In this document: in pieces, positions 45,601-55,046 of the stretch
How positions within the stretch are numbered: position 1 is the stretch's first letter
Layout of the letters: each line of letters begins with the position of its first letter
Source of the DNA: Criblamydia sequanensis CRIB-18
GTDB taxonomy: Bacteria > Chlamydiota > Chlamydiia > Chlamydiales > Criblamydiaceae
DNA: 64,000 bases
Assembly: GCF_000750955.1 (NCBI RefSeq)
Contig: NZ_CCEJ010000005.1
Location: 124,001 to 188,000 of the forward strand
Direction: 5' to 3'
Program-made: the position numbers and the translations under genes
The notes under the pieces: generated by a model
Told to the model about the DNA's origin: nothing
The model's input: the letters and a program-made list of their open reading frames with translations, nothing else
The model's database searches: none

Positions 45601-46976
45601 ACTTGTTTTATCTTCTTAAAGAATTTTTCCTTTTCCTGCTCGCTATAAGTTACAAAAAATTCATTAAAAACCTCTCTAATTTCTTCACTTAGATAAGGCG
45701 CTTTAATTATTTCAAGAATCATGGACGCAAAAGATGTAGCTGACGCTAAATAGATGGCATTATTCTGACCCTCCTTTATCTCGTTTACAGGATTTAAGAA
45801 ACTTAAAGCATGGGGCGCCCCAAGCAAACCGGCATAAAAAAGTAAAGAGAGAGCAAATAACTTAAATTTTAAAGCAATGGTTTCTTTGTCGAGATTTTTC
45901 TCTTCTTTTAAGAAGTTCTCGAGAGTATTTAGCAAAGGGACGCTTTGGTTGACGTAGATATTAACATAATTGGATAATGCCAAATGGTTAAGAGCCATAA
46001 GAGACGATTCATTGGGAGGCTCTCCCAAAGCAAAGGAAAAGGAATCTCTTAAAACATTTAAATTTTCAAGGGATGAACTTAACGTTATAATCGATAGCTT
46101 GGATAAAAAATAGGGAGAGGTAAAAAATGTGTCTAATGGATTTTCATGAACTGCAAGGCTCTCTAGAGTAGGAATTTCTTCACGATTTAAATAATGAGCA
46201 GGGGAAAGTTCCTCATTTTCAACAATCTTCATTTTTTGAACCAATGGGAGGGATTGAAAATTAGGATTTGCTCCGAGCCTTAATTCCTCTCTGAAGCGGT
46301 TTAGATCTTTTAATTCTTCGTTTAGTTCTTTAACTGTTCTATTAAAATAGGAAATGGAATCGTTAATCTGATCGATTAGAGCGTTTCTTTTAACGGCAAA
46401 AAGATTGTATTCTTCGATTATTTTTTTTAATTGAGGGCTTGGAATTCGATCTTTAGCATCAAAAGCATTTATAAGCTTAAGACGCATCCTTTCTTCAGAT
46501 TCAGGCCTCATATTATAAAGAGCGATATCTTTATTATAAGCTTTTATAGAAGGAGCAAGTTTCTTTAATTCCCTATTAAAGCTCTCTATCAGTTGCAGAT
46601 ATCCTTTAGCTTCCTTTCTGACTTTTTGGAAAAAGATATTTAAGAATGAAATTTTGGCAGGGATTTCCTTTAAGAGGGACTGATAGTTAGGATTAACAGC
46701 GGGCCTTGTTTTAGATAAGTTATCTAAAAAAGCCTCTTCTGTAATCGTCTTTTCTTCAGCCGCTTCTTTTAAAAAAGTCCATTTTTTTAACTCGGCTTCC
46801 TTAATGCGTTTTAGTTCTTCCTCTCTCGAATCGATCTCTAGACTATCGGATGAACTGATTTTATTAGTTAAGGGAACTTTCTCTTTTTTTAAATCCGGGC
46901 CATCCGTTTTTTTAGCCGAGCGAGGAAAAAAATGGCCTTCAAGCCAAAAATCAAGGTAATTGTCCTTATCGCCCAT
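42660..46976 (-). CDS. Giant alpha-helical repeat protein (1438 aa)
   Basis: An acidic/basic N-terminus is followed by a helical coiled region (AYNKDIALYNMRPESEER, YFNRTVKELNEELKDLNRFREEL) and then many helical repeats of the same general pattern as its neighbours (leucine-rich, such as LSEELITLGLEEDRAINLADKLIDLSL). Hydrophobic helices near residues 365-400 (LFALSLLFYAGLLGAPHAL) may enter a membrane. It ends EPTNSLVYTLKNSSRG, similar to the 966-aa paralog. It starts 35 nt before the next gene. The function is unknown. Confidence 0.75.
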   Translation of the reverse strand: MGDKDNYLDFWLEGHFFPRSAKKTDGPDLKKEKVPLTNKISSSDSLEIDSREEELKRIKEAELKKWTFLKEAAEEKTITEEAFLDNLSKTRPAVNPNYQSLLKEIPAKISFLNIFFQKVRKEAKGYLQLIESFNRELKKLAPSIKAYNKDIALYNMRPESEERMRLKLINAFDAKDRIPSPQLKKIIEEYNLFAVKRNALIDQINDSISYFNRTVKELNEELKDLNRFREELRLGANPNFQSLPLVQKMKIVENEELSPAHYLNREEIPTLESLAVHENPLDTFFTSPYFLSKLSIITLSSSLENLNVLRDSFSFALGEPPNESSLMALNHLALSNYVNIYVNQSVPLLNTLENFLKEEKNLDKETIALKFKLFALSLLFYAGLLGAPHALSFLNPVNEIKEGQNNAIYLASATSFASMILEIIKAPYLSEEIREVFNEFFVTYSEQEKEKFFKKIKQVLVSSLSISAFMAVSYALKSKGFTKQISSLLTGENKPLSKESPYDLMDLLEETAIKLEIKNLLSEELITLGLEEDRAINLADKLIDLSLSLGPYNSLVEYTRSLSSHLQLEGLPKLHALKIAFNISSFIQRKNPFVPLVREDEDLSFYWPLIESKGFSYLIDEEALSYFTEEEVKELEKPLEAIFKEFNFKKRVLLSTLKDRLFQELLKLKTSDEAFRLANSYIAYFKNGKLNDFAKEAVDSEYKLFLSNIESGLQERNVSQADLSKWMLLIQEILYSYPSISQEEGAGNRILKAIDKGIAYKKHGLDINIENILEITSQAMRSLAEAIKTLLKGDISPISFTEALKLGLKTTLRDKLLIINDKADKIAGFASLTLAASQAPLKKIIFDLIGTEEDGLSEKASSIAMSLPASFESPLNFKYALFEALLHLGMNRAEAQKKVGELDLAKLWGDEGGKTNFKTIFKAVGFAKEAEKYSDSMKASLIYDNETSLEEISASNLTILLMNPSALNYFDIENLVEGMDPSHLLQIDEMKKVLIQGLQDQADEKVADLVFLHLKEEPFVFLSEALLKEAIEKILVLYGGLKFERAKEVSFLGTPQIIWDKRFLKNQIEKELLEQGFSKEEAFKVSMQIMINLFIQQIPLYESYEDSKFIFDAKEQFNLQESALKKALNFLMQKKGISKAYSESLSWKVAHETLLSAQKMDSEASFRNILKEAFFTVLKGEASKIKKEPALTNDRVLSLVNNLLVTPNIRLEVLKESLLKILIECGFDSQKAPYAAIDLAASLSRSTFIFESESVFKKAVLDTINAWSLINYDLAKNEIENTSFGFARAFSDFNVLSKEGQASTVQGIANELYSLAQEQYEKIVDKEKAEKSASKLILILFGIDTKNQGKKLPNQDSLLQEIINGYEEFIPEDANNASLEMQKRAFAKDLKGFIHPTMESLIVLNRLFEPTNSLVYTLKNSSRGKQTLEGKWSGGVSV

Positions 46977-47018
46977 TCTTTTATGCCAAACTCCTTTTTG
47001 TTATCCTGTGAAGCACTC

Positions 47019-47705
47019 CTATATTTGAATCGGTATATTCAAGCCTTCTTCGCTTCCGCCAATATTGGATATCAAGGCATCATGCACGGTGCTTAAGAGC
47101 TTGTTTCCATTGGCTAAAAGTGCTTCATTTAAAACAAAAGCATCTAAATCAGGCCTTGCTTGTTCTGCAAGGGACTGTATTAAAGTTTCCTTCATAAGCT
47201 CTTCAATTTCTCCAATTGAAGTGTCTTTTTTTATCTGCAAAAGGGATTGAATTTGCTCTGCCATCTGGAAAAGAAGGGCTTTTGGCTTTTCTTTTCCAAA
47301 ATTCTTTTCATCTTCTTCCGTCCCGATCAAAAGCGAGACAAATTCTTCAGCCTTGGCTTTTCCTTTCTCTGATCCGAAAATCAATGCAAAAGATGTTATT
47401 GCAGATTCTGTTAACCTCTCTCTTAATGTGGATAAATTCATAACCTCATTTTGGATTTCTGATTTTAGAGGGTCTTGCGCTTTTCCCATGGCAAGCCCAA
47501 CTTCCACTTTTTGCGCAAGAGACTCCGCCGCTTCTTTGGACATGTTTTTATTATTTTGAAAAGCTTTCGCAAGCGCTTTTTTAAATGCTTCTTTTGAAAT
47601 AAAAGCTTCCGAGTCTTGAAAAACTTCGAAAGCGGTTTGCCTTGCAAAATCTTCTTTTGTCATTTCGTTAAAATCAGCTTTGCCTTTTTTTGTCGGAGTT
47701 GCCAT
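47019..47705 (-). CDS. Small helical repeat protein of the giant-repeat block
   Basis: I choose the ATG at 47705 (MATPTKKGKADF; GGGGG upstream), 228 aa. It has the same helical unit in one or two copies (ALAKAFQNNKNMSKEAAESLAQKVEVGL, TESAITSFALIFG). It lies between the two longest members, starting 4 nt after the stop of the first. It may be a cut-down paralog or a chaperone-like partner for the giant proteins. Confidence 0.65.
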   Translation of the reverse strand: MATPTKKGKADFNEMTKEDFARQTAFEVFQDSEAFISKEAFKKALAKAFQNNKNMSKEAAESLAQKVEVGLAMGKAQDPLKSEIQNEVMNLSTLRERLTESAITSFALIFGSEKGKAKAEEFVSLLIGTEEDEKNFGKEKPKALLFQMAEQIQSLLQIKKDTSIGEIEELMKETLIQSLAEQARPDLDAFVLNEALLANGNKLLSTVHDALISNIGGSEEGLNIPIQI

Positions 47706-47709
47706 CAAT

Positions 47710-50700
47710 TTACGCCCCCGCATATAAAATTGCTTGTTTTAAAACTTCTAAACGGATGGCATCGCTAATTTGCAAGCCATAAGCTATTTTCTCTGCGCCA
47801 TCGACATCCAAAGATCCTATATTGGATAAAATCGCATCCCTGAATACCTCCCTAAAAGATTGATCGCTTTCAAAACTTAAGGGGTTGGTTAAAACAGAAA
47901 GGGCTATTTGTTTAGCCGCTTGATTTCTAAGATCCGGGTCTTCGATTAATTTGCCGCTTAATAAACTCGCTAAAATATAATTAGTGATTTCAGTTCCACC
48001 TAAGCTTTGTGCTAAAGCAAGAAGCTGTACGACATTTTCAGAAGCTGTTCCTTCAATTCCAGGATTTCCTAGAGGAAAAAAGGTTTCAGATAGTTTAATA
48101 GAGATCAAATCAGCTTCTTTTGGATCTAATCCATTTGCAATGAGCGTCGCTTTTAAATTGGTTCGGATGTCATCCCTGTTAACTAAATTATCAAGAACTA
48201 GAGAGAACGCAATTTCTTTTGCTGTACTTTCATCCAATCCGAGCTTTGCAAAGAGAATATCGCTTAATATTTCTTTAAAAGAAGCTTCCCCTTGGTAAGC
48301 TTGAGGATTAGATAGCAATAAAAAAATCACTTGTTTAACTAGCTGGTCTGCTTCTGTCTCGGAATACTTCCCGCTATTTAAAAGAGCGGTTTTTAGCTCA
48401 TTTTGTATGATCGCAACGGTGATAAATTGCTCTAGGGATAGATCATTTGCAATTCCAAGGCTTGCTGCAAGAGGCAACCCGTTTGCAAATAAGTAGCTTT
48501 GCAAGGCTAATTTAAATCCATCCTCCGGAGAAGATGAATTATTAAAAATAGTATCCAGGGCAAGGCTTGCTAAAAGTTTTACAAAATTAGCATCCCCGAC
48601 TCCATTTTTAAGGAAAGCTTCTGTCAACTGCTCTTTTAGAGTTTCTTTTTGGAAAAGAGAGTTTAGCGTAATATTTGCAGCCACATCCCTTGCGGTTGCC
48701 ATATCCACATCTAACGTTAAAGCAGCAGCAGTTATGATTGCTTTTCTAAGGGCTGTATCTGAAGAAAGCGAATCAGGAATACGCAGGGCTAAATTAATAA
48801 TTGTCTCAGCTGCAATTTTAGCGCTTAGCTCATCCCTTGCAAAGCCCCCTTCAAAGAGCTTTTCTGTTAAAGCGGTTGATAAAGGACCTCTTTTAAAGAT
48901 ATCGTCTAAAATTAAACTTGAAGCAATAGAGTTTGCGGTTGCCGAATCAAAAAGCAAGCCGGCAACAAGAATTTTTGAAATCGCATCACTAAAAGATCGC
49001 TGTAATGATCCAAGGCCTAATTCCCCGCTTGAAAAATCGTCTTTTATAGTCGAAGCAATCTCTTTGGCAAGCTCTCTTGGTATTCCGTTATTGACAAGGG
49101 CTCTTGTCAGTAAATTCTCAGCATTAGATGTTATTCCATGTACGTCTTTGGCCAATTCTTTTGCGATATTCAATGCTTCCCTTGGCGAGAGATTTAATCC
49201 TGAAGAAACTAAAGCATTGGTTAAAGAGCCTCTAATCAACTCGGTAGAAGAGAGGACCGCAGGATTGATAAAAAGGGCACCTGCAATGGCGCCGGCAGAT
49301 TTTAAACTATCCTCTAAAGAATAGCCTTTCGCAACAAGAGCTTGAGCTACAGCTTTTTCAACAAGCCCCTGTCTGCCAGCGCCTGCCAGAATCAAGCCAA
49401 GCGCTGCATTGCTTGAGAAATTAGCCCCGCTTAATGCTGCAGGATTTGTTAAAGCAGCTTGTATAATACCCTCGATAAGTTTGTTTGCAACCGATTGATT
49501 AAAGCCGCCTGAAACTAGGCTTAAAGCGATAAGTCCTCTTATTGTATTTAAAACCGGATTATTTAAGCTCAAAGCTAATGAAAACGCTTCGCCATTTTTA
49601 ATCATCTTAACAAAATTGTTAGCCATCCTCCAGGCTTTAGAATGAGAAACCCCTTGGGAAACTAAATCTGAAACCATAGCGCTTCTGACTTCTCTTAAAG
49701 TTGATGAAGAAGCAAGACTTTTATTTGAGAGAAGAGCATCAACTGTCTTTGAATAATTTCCGGCAAGCGCTGGCTCAAGTCCTGTCAATACCTGATTTAC
49801 AGCCGCGTTTGTTAAGAAAAGTTCCCGGCTTATCAGCCCAAGAAAAAGAGATGCATCCAGGAAAGATCCGGAAAGTGAAGTCTTCGGATTTGCAGCAAGT
49901 AACGAAGCTGTAAAATCGATGGCTAAACTTTTAGCAAAAGCGGAATTGCCAATCCCGAGTAACTTTAACTGGTTTGCTAACGTGGTTGTGAACTCGCGCG
50001 CGCTTGGAAAAGGCCCTAAAGCAAGAGTGCTCGCGATTGCTTTTCCTGTTAATCGAAGAGCTGAACCTTCTTGCAACCCTTTTCCGATGAGTGCGCTTGC
50101 AATAAACGCCTGGCCTAAAGCCCCCGCCACCCGGTTATTTAAAAGAGAATTAAAGGTGGACTTGGGAAGAAGGCCGCTTAGTCCTGCAAATTGAAGCGCA
50201 AGGCCGGTTAATTGAGAAGCAAGTCCAGGCAATCCAAGGGCAATCCCTGCGCTCAAAAAGGCGCTGCTTAAGATAGAGGATTGAAGGGCTTTTGTAAGCT
50301 CCTTTGCAAGTCTTCTTTTTTGGCCGAAAGAGAGGTTCTTTAAAGCGGGATCGCTATTAATGGAATTCAAGATGGACCTACGAATGCCGCTTCTTGAAGT
50401 TGAAAATCGGATCCTTCCAAGGAAAGCTGCAGTCAGTGCCATATTCATTCCTGCCGCATTTAACCCAAGTCTTGAAAGCCGATCTCCTAGTAGGGATAAA
50501 GCGGGAAGAGTCGAGGCGAATAAAGCCGATCTTGCAAGAAGCGCTATAGATGAAAGTTGAAGAGCTGCTTCAAAGCCCTTGGAAATATTTTGTCCAAGAC
50601 CAAGAGAAATGGAGTTTAATAAAGCGGAAGAGAGAACCCGTCTCATAATGGATTCAACAAAAGGAGAACCCATTGGAAATTGAGATTTGCCGCTAAGATC

Positions 50701-51723
50701 CGCTCCAAGCGCCCCCGTTGCAAGCTGCATTAACATGATGCTTGGCAAGCTTTGAAGGAGTTTACGAAGAGTAAAGCGCTCAAACCCATTTAAGGAAAGA
50801 CTCACATCTAGAGTTCTTGTATACTCGCGGATAAAACCTATGACCGAGTCATGAACCGGCCAGTAGAATTGTCTCATCAAGTCAGCAGTTGATGTACTCG
50901 GCATTTTAATTAAATCCGGAGGTTTTGCTAGCAGCTGAGGCAAAGCCACCGATTGGCCAAGAACCGCTTCTTGAAGAACCCCTCCTTGATAGGGTTTTGC
51001 TTTCTCGAGAAGAGGGAGAGAGGGCATCCCGGCTGTTGACCGACTAGAATTCAGGTCCTGAATTCTAGCATTATTAGAGTCTATTTCCGCATTAAAGAGA
51101 GCCACTGCATTATTATAGGCGTCCACTTCGCCTTGCCTTGCCTGTCGAAACTGATCATAGTTATTTTTTGCAAGTTCAAGTTTTGCGGCATTCTGATAAT
51201 CAGGACTATCAGGATTATTAAAATTAGCGACGGCTTGATTATAATCTTTAGCAGCCTGTTTTGCGGCAGCTTGCCCTTGATAAACGACTTGGCTTAACTG
51301 ATTGATTGCGTCGATTTGGCTGTTTAATGTGCTGGAAATATCCTTCATGCTTTGGCCAATATCAAAAATTCTTGAACCAAGCATTTTCAGAAGTTGCAGT
51401 TCGTAGGAAATCCTGAAAGAGACGCCTTTATTAAAGATAGTATCCTTAATTTCGCTTTCTTCTTGAGTCTCTTTAGCCTTATCAAGAATAGTCTGAACAA
51501 TCTTTGAAAACTCGGCAATCGAGATAGGGCCGTCATTAAAACCTGCCGAACTTGTCGCTATGCTTCCGGCTTGCCAGGGGCTTATCGTATCACTTGTTAT
51601 CGAGGGAGTCACTTGTGTCACTGGCGGTGTGTCGCTCGGCTGCCCGGAGATCGGTATATTAGTCGGAGATGGACCGCTTTCTTTACCGAATTGAAAAGGC
51701 GATCCCTGATTAAAATTAAGCAT
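47710..51723 (-). CDS. Giant alpha-helical repeat protein (1337 aa), first gene of the block
   Basis: AAGGAG lies 8 nt before the ATG. The N-terminus is Pro/Ser/Thr-rich with coil-forming repeats (NQLSQVVYQGQAAAKQAAKDYNQAVANF), then LPLLEKAKPYQGG, several hydrophobic helices, and about 20 leucine/alanine-rich helical repeats. A typical unit is LKEQLTEAFLKNGVGDANFVKLLASLALDTIF: about 40-45 residues, with a conserved xxxALxxxG turn. NLSFGQKRRLAKEL and ALGLPGLASQL match the 966-aa protein at the same positions. It has no signal peptide. Unknown family; a structural or secreted scaffold is likely. Confidence 0.75.
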   Translation of the reverse strand: MLNFNQGSPFQFGKESGPSPTNIPISGQPSDTPPVTQVTPSITSDTISPWQAGSIATSSAGFNDGPISIAEFSKIVQTILDKAKETQEESEIKDTIFNKGVSFRISYELQLLKMLGSRIFDIGQSMKDISSTLNSQIDAINQLSQVVYQGQAAAKQAAKDYNQAVANFNNPDSPDYQNAAKLELAKNNYDQFRQARQGEVDAYNNAVALFNAEIDSNNARIQDLNSSRSTAGMPSLPLLEKAKPYQGGVLQEAVLGQSVALPQLLAKPPDLIKMPSTSTADLMRQFYWPVHDSVIGFIREYTRTLDVSLSLNGFERFTLRKLLQSLPSIMLMQLATGALGADLSGKSQFPMGSPFVESIMRRVLSSALLNSISLGLGQNISKGFEAALQLSSIALLARSALFASTLPALSLLGDRLSRLGLNAAGMNMALTAAFLGRIRFSTSRSGIRRSILNSINSDPALKNLSFGQKRRLAKELTKALQSSILSSAFLSAGIALGLPGLASQLTGLALQFAGLSGLLPKSTFNSLLNNRVAGALGQAFIASALIGKGLQEGSALRLTGKAIASTLALGPFPSAREFTTTLANQLKLLGIGNSAFAKSLAIDFTASLLAANPKTSLSGSFLDASLFLGLISRELFLTNAAVNQVLTGLEPALAGNYSKTVDALLSNKSLASSSTLREVRSAMVSDLVSQGVSHSKAWRMANNFVKMIKNGEAFSLALSLNNPVLNTIRGLIALSLVSGGFNQSVANKLIEGIIQAALTNPAALSGANFSSNAALGLILAGAGRQGLVEKAVAQALVAKGYSLEDSLKSAGAIAGALFINPAVLSSTELIRGSLTNALVSSGLNLSPREALNIAKELAKDVHGITSNAENLLTRALVNNGIPRELAKEIASTIKDDFSSGELGLGSLQRSFSDAISKILVAGLLFDSATANSIASSLILDDIFKRGPLSTALTEKLFEGGFARDELSAKIAAETIINLALRIPDSLSSDTALRKAIITAAALTLDVDMATARDVAANITLNSLFQKETLKEQLTEAFLKNGVGDANFVKLLASLALDTIFNNSSSPEDGFKLALQSYLFANGLPLAASLGIANDLSLEQFITVAIIQNELKTALLNSGKYSETEADQLVKQVIFLLLSNPQAYQGEASFKEILSDILFAKLGLDESTAKEIAFSLVLDNLVNRDDIRTNLKATLIANGLDPKEADLISIKLSETFFPLGNPGIEGTASENVVQLLALAQSLGGTEITNYILASLLSGKLIEDPDLRNQAAKQIALSVLTNPLSFESDQSFREVFRDAILSNIGSLDVDGAEKIAYGLQISDAIRLEVLKQAILYAGA

Positions 51724-52089
51724 TCTGAACGCTCCTTATTTCACTATCGAAGATTCGTTCAATCAGCCTTTTTATTCACTTAAAGTCATCACTTTTCACT
51801 TGGGCTTAAATAAAAAGGCTTGTGAATTATTCCTTTTTTTCAAAAAGCGTTAAGATTTCCTCTTTTAAAAGAAAAAAATATCTCGAGATGAGAGAAAATC
51901 CTCTATTTTTATTATACAGACTTTATTGTTAAAATTCATCCAATTAACGCCTAATTTCTGTGATAACACCCCCTTTTTGATTGAATAAATTTTAAAAAAT
52001 TTATAAAATCTTTTTATCTTTCACGATTTTTTTTCAAAAAAGACAAAAAACATTTCCATTGTCAAAAATTAATTATTTCTAGGTGAAAC
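51724..52089. other. Divergent promoter region between the giant-repeat block and typA
   Basis: No gene is supported. This AT-rich stretch must hold the promoters of the four-gene block (minus) and of typA (plus). TTTTATTATACAG near 51908 offers a possible -10 (TTATAC), but I cannot assign it with confidence. Confidence 0.45.
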
Positions 52090-53910
52090 ATGCCTCTACC
52101 TCAAAAAATACGTAATGTTGCCATTATTGCTCACATTGACCACGGCAAAACGACATTATTAGACAGCCTTCTTAATCAGTCCAAACTCTTCCGTGATAAC
52201 CAAGACATGGGTGAGAGAATGATGGATTCCTACGACCAAGAAAAAGAGCGAGGCATCACCATCTTCGCAAAACACACCTCTCTTCCCTTCGATGATTATA
52301 AAATCAATATCATCGATACCCCTGGACACGCGGACTTTTCCGGTGAAGTCGAGAGGATTTTAGGGATGGTCAATTCCGTCCTTTTACTTGTTGATGCGCA
52401 AGAAGGCCCCATGCCGCAGACCCGATTTGTCTTGTCAAAAGCCTTGCAAATGGGATTAAGGCCGATTGTTGTTGTTAACAAAGTAGACAGGCCTCACGCA
52501 GACCCGGATAGGGTATTAAATGAAACTTTTGATCTTTTTACAGAGCTTGGCGCAACCGATGAGCAACTAGACTTTAAATTCTGTTATGCCTCGGGCCTTA
52601 CCGGCTTTGCTAAAAAGCACCTGGAAGATGCGTCAATAGATATGAGGCCTCTTTTTGAACTGATTGTAGAAGCAGTTCCGGCGCCTCAAGGTGACCCCTC
52701 ACATCCCTTTTTAATGCAAGCTTTAACCATCAGTTATGATGATTTCGTTGGAAGACAAGCCTGCGGTAGAATTCTTGATGGAACTGTAAAAAAAGGGCAG
52801 AATCTTGCTTTGACAAATGTTTCCGGAAAACCTATTTTCTTTTCAGTGACCCGCATACAGAGCCATCTTGGCCTTAATAAGGTAGAACTTGATGAAGCTT
52901 CAGCCGGCGATATTGTGATTATCTCCGGAATGCCGGATGTAACAATCGGCGACACTCTATCCGATGCAAAAGAGGTGGTTCAGCTCCCCCCGATCAATAT
53001 CGGAGAGCCTACTTTATCTGTTGAAATATCAGTTAATAATAGCCCCTTTGTCGGAAAAAGCGGAAAGAACGTGACCATGAATAAGATTCGTGACCGTTTA
53101 GAAAAAGAAAAGAAGGCTAATATCTCCTTGAAAATTGAAACGGACGCGAATGACAACGATCGCATAACTGTCTCAGGCAGAGGCGAATTACACCTTGCTG
53201 TTTTAATTGAAGCCATGAGACGTGAAAGTTTTGAATTTAGCGTCTCAAAACCTCGCGTGATTACACAAGAAATTGACGGGGTTAAGCATGAGCCGATTGA
53301 AAAGGTTTACGTAGAAGTGCCTGAAGTTTATTCAGGCCAAGTCATCGAGGAGCTCTCCCGTAAAAAAGGAGAGATGCAGCATCTTAGCACAACCGAGCAT
53401 GGCATCACAAAAATGGAGTTTCTAATTCCGACAAGAGGTTTGATGGGCTACCGGAATGACTTTTTAACGGTAACAAGAGGTCTTGGCATCTTAACTTCAA
53501 TTTTCGAAGGTTATGCTCCTTGGAAAGGCCCGCTAAAGGGACGTCTTAGAGGAGTTATGATTTCAGGCTGCGCCGGCAAAACAAACGGCTTCGCCTGCTT
53601 TAACTTGCAAGAGAGAGGCACCCTCTTTGTAAAACCTGGCGATGAAGTCTATGAAGGCATGATAGTCGGTGAAAATAGCCGGGATAATGACCTAATTGTC
53701 AACGTGACAAAAGCAAAGCAGCTTACTAACGTTCGAGCTTCAGGTTCTGATGAAAACATTATTTTAACCCCGCCTCTTCAAATGACTTTAGAGCAAGCCA
53801 TCAACTACATTGAAGATGATGAATTAGTTGAGGTCACCCCCTCTGAAATCCGTTTAAGAAAACGAGTCTTAAATGAAACGGATAGAAAGCGAAAAGAGCG
53901 CGGTCTATAA
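52090..53910 (+). CDS. typA: TypA/BipA ribosome-associated GTPase
   Basis: This 606-aa protein has the G1 motif AHIDHGKTT at residues 14-22, G3 DTPGHADF, and G4 NKVD after PIVVV, followed by EF-G-like domains ([17 protein letters not shown]). The length equals that of the usual BipA (about 610 aa). BipA helps large-subunit assembly and translation under stress and cold. It is transcribed alone on the plus strand. Confidence 0.96.
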   Translation: MPLPQKIRNVAIIAHIDHGKTTLLDSLLNQSKLFRDNQDMGERMMDSYDQEKERGITIFAKHTSLPFDDYKINIIDTPGHADFSGEVERILGMVNSVLLLVDAQEGPMPQTRFVLSKALQMGLRPIVVVNKVDRPHADPDRVLNETFDLFTELGATDEQLDFKFCYASGLTGFAKKHLEDASIDMRPLFELIVEAVPAPQGDPSHPFLMQALTISYDDFVGRQACGRILDGTVKKGQNLALTNVSGKPIFFSVTRIQSHLGLNKVELDEASAGDIVIISGMPDVTIGDTLSDAKEVVQLPPINIGEPTLSVEISVNNSPFVGKSGKNVTMNKIRDRLEKEKKANISLKIETDANDNDRITVSGRGELHLAVLIEAMRRESFEFSVSKPRVITQEIDGVKHEPIEKVYVEVPEVYSGQVIEELSRKKGEMQHLSTTEHGITKMEFLIPTRGLMGYRNDFLTVTRGLGILTSIFEGYAPWKGPLKGRLRGVMISGCAGKTNGFACFNLQERGTLFVKPGDEVYEGMIVGENSRDNDLIVNVTKAKQLTNVRASGSDENIILTPPLQMTLEQAINYIEDDELVEVTPSEIRLRKRVLNETDRKRKERGL

Positions 53911-53919
53911 TACTTCTTT

Positions 53920-53947
53920 AAGCCTTAACCCTTGAGGGTTAAGGCTT
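53920..53947. terminator. Terminator between convergent typA and glycosyltransferase gene
   Basis: AAGCCTTAACCC and GGGTTAAGGCTT form a perfect 12-bp stem with a TTGA loop. The stop of the minus-strand gene lies inside it. Short T/A runs flank it on both sides, so it works for both transcripts. Confidence 0.75.
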
Positions 53948-54985
53948 ATTTAAACGATCCCAGACTTCTGTTAGAAGAATTTTATGGACATTAATATCGC
54001 TTTTTTTTGCGTTCTCAAGTCCTTTTAAGCGCATCTCATCAGGATAGGGCTTTGATAAAATTTCAGGCAGCTCCTCCACTGTTTTAAATAAGAAGCCTGC
54101 TCCTCCAAGATAGTCTAAAAGAGCTTCCTTTCGCCCGGGCATTTCCTGCAAGCAAACTCCAATCCCCGAGCTTTGCGCTTCAGCAACCGCCATGGGAAGA
54201 CCGATCGTATTTAAGGAGGGATCCCCTGTATATACTAGCCAGTCGTGGGCTCTATAAACAGCCGGCATTTCCCGATATTCAACAGAAGTGATCGTTTTTA
54301 CAGGACGGCCTTTGGACTCGTTATATGCTACAAGTTTGTCTTTTTCATAACCCATGACATACAAATTGAATTCATTGCCGCTCCCTTGCATAAGGCTTGC
54401 CAAATCTATAAAACCCTTATAATTTTTTTTATCCAGGGCGGCCCCGACATTCATGATTTTATGCTTGGTTGCAGGTTTCTCGGGATTATAAAAAATTTTG
54501 CAGTTAACTACAGGCCAAGAAGAAAAAAGCTTGTCTTCCGGGATGCCAAGATTTAAAAGGCGCTCTTTAAAGTCAGGAAAGCAAAGGACGCGAAGACAAT
54601 AAGGAGAATGTGTGATCTTAGCTAGATAGGCTAGTTTTTCTTGCTTGGGCTTTAAGATATCGAAAGAGTGGGTTCTTAAAGTATAGGGAACTCTAAGCTG
54701 TCTTGCCATGCCTTCAAGAACTTCAATTTGATGAAAATAATGCGAATGCATGATATGAGGCTTAAAAGCTAAAGCTTTTGCCAGAAACTGGTCGGGACGT
54801 TCGATAAACTCGTAAGGGTGAGGGTCTTTTCTTAAAAGGTTTGGCCTCTTCCAAGTTAAAATCTTGATGTCATAGTCGTTTTTAAGACTTTCAACCTCTT
54901 CATGGACATAAGTTTGCGATAACTGGGGGTATTCCTGAATCAGATAAAGCACGCGCAGCTTTTCGTCTTTTTTAGAAGGTTCCAT
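53939..54985 (-). CDS. Glycosyltransferase (GT4-like)
   Basis: This 348-aa protein begins with a GT-B type N-domain (LRVLYLIQEYPQLSQTYVHEEVESL), with HSHYFHQIEVLEGMARQL, and carries a C-terminal nucleotide-sugar region (GLPMAVAEAQSSGIGVCLQEMPGRKEALLDYLGGAGFL), as in GT4/GT1 retaining transferases. Acceptor and sugar are unknown. It is followed by a second, different transferase and a TPR protein on the same strand, so they may belong to one surface-glycan pathway. Confidence 0.85.
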   Translation of the reverse strand: MEPSKKDEKLRVLYLIQEYPQLSQTYVHEEVESLKNDYDIKILTWKRPNLLRKDPHPYEFIERPDQFLAKALAFKPHIMHSHYFHQIEVLEGMARQLRVPYTLRTHSFDILKPKQEKLAYLAKITHSPYCLRVLCFPDFKERLLNLGIPEDKLFSSWPVVNCKIFYNPEKPATKHKIMNVGAALDKKNYKGFIDLASLMQGSGNEFNLYVMGYEKDKLVAYNESKGRPVKTITSVEYREMPAVYRAHDWLVYTGDPSLNTIGLPMAVAEAQSSGIGVCLQEMPGRKEALLDYLGGAGFLFKTVEELPEILSKPYPDEMRLKGLENAKKSDINVHKILLTEVWDRLNKP

Positions 54986-55046
54986 GCCGAATCCTTTTTC
55001 TTAAGAAAAAATCAAAAGCCGGATAATTTGTCAACGGGGGTGGCAA

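Noticed and set aside
47065-50560. Plus-strand frames across the giant repeat genes
   Set aside because: They are complements of Leu/Ala/Ser-rich codons and are shadows.
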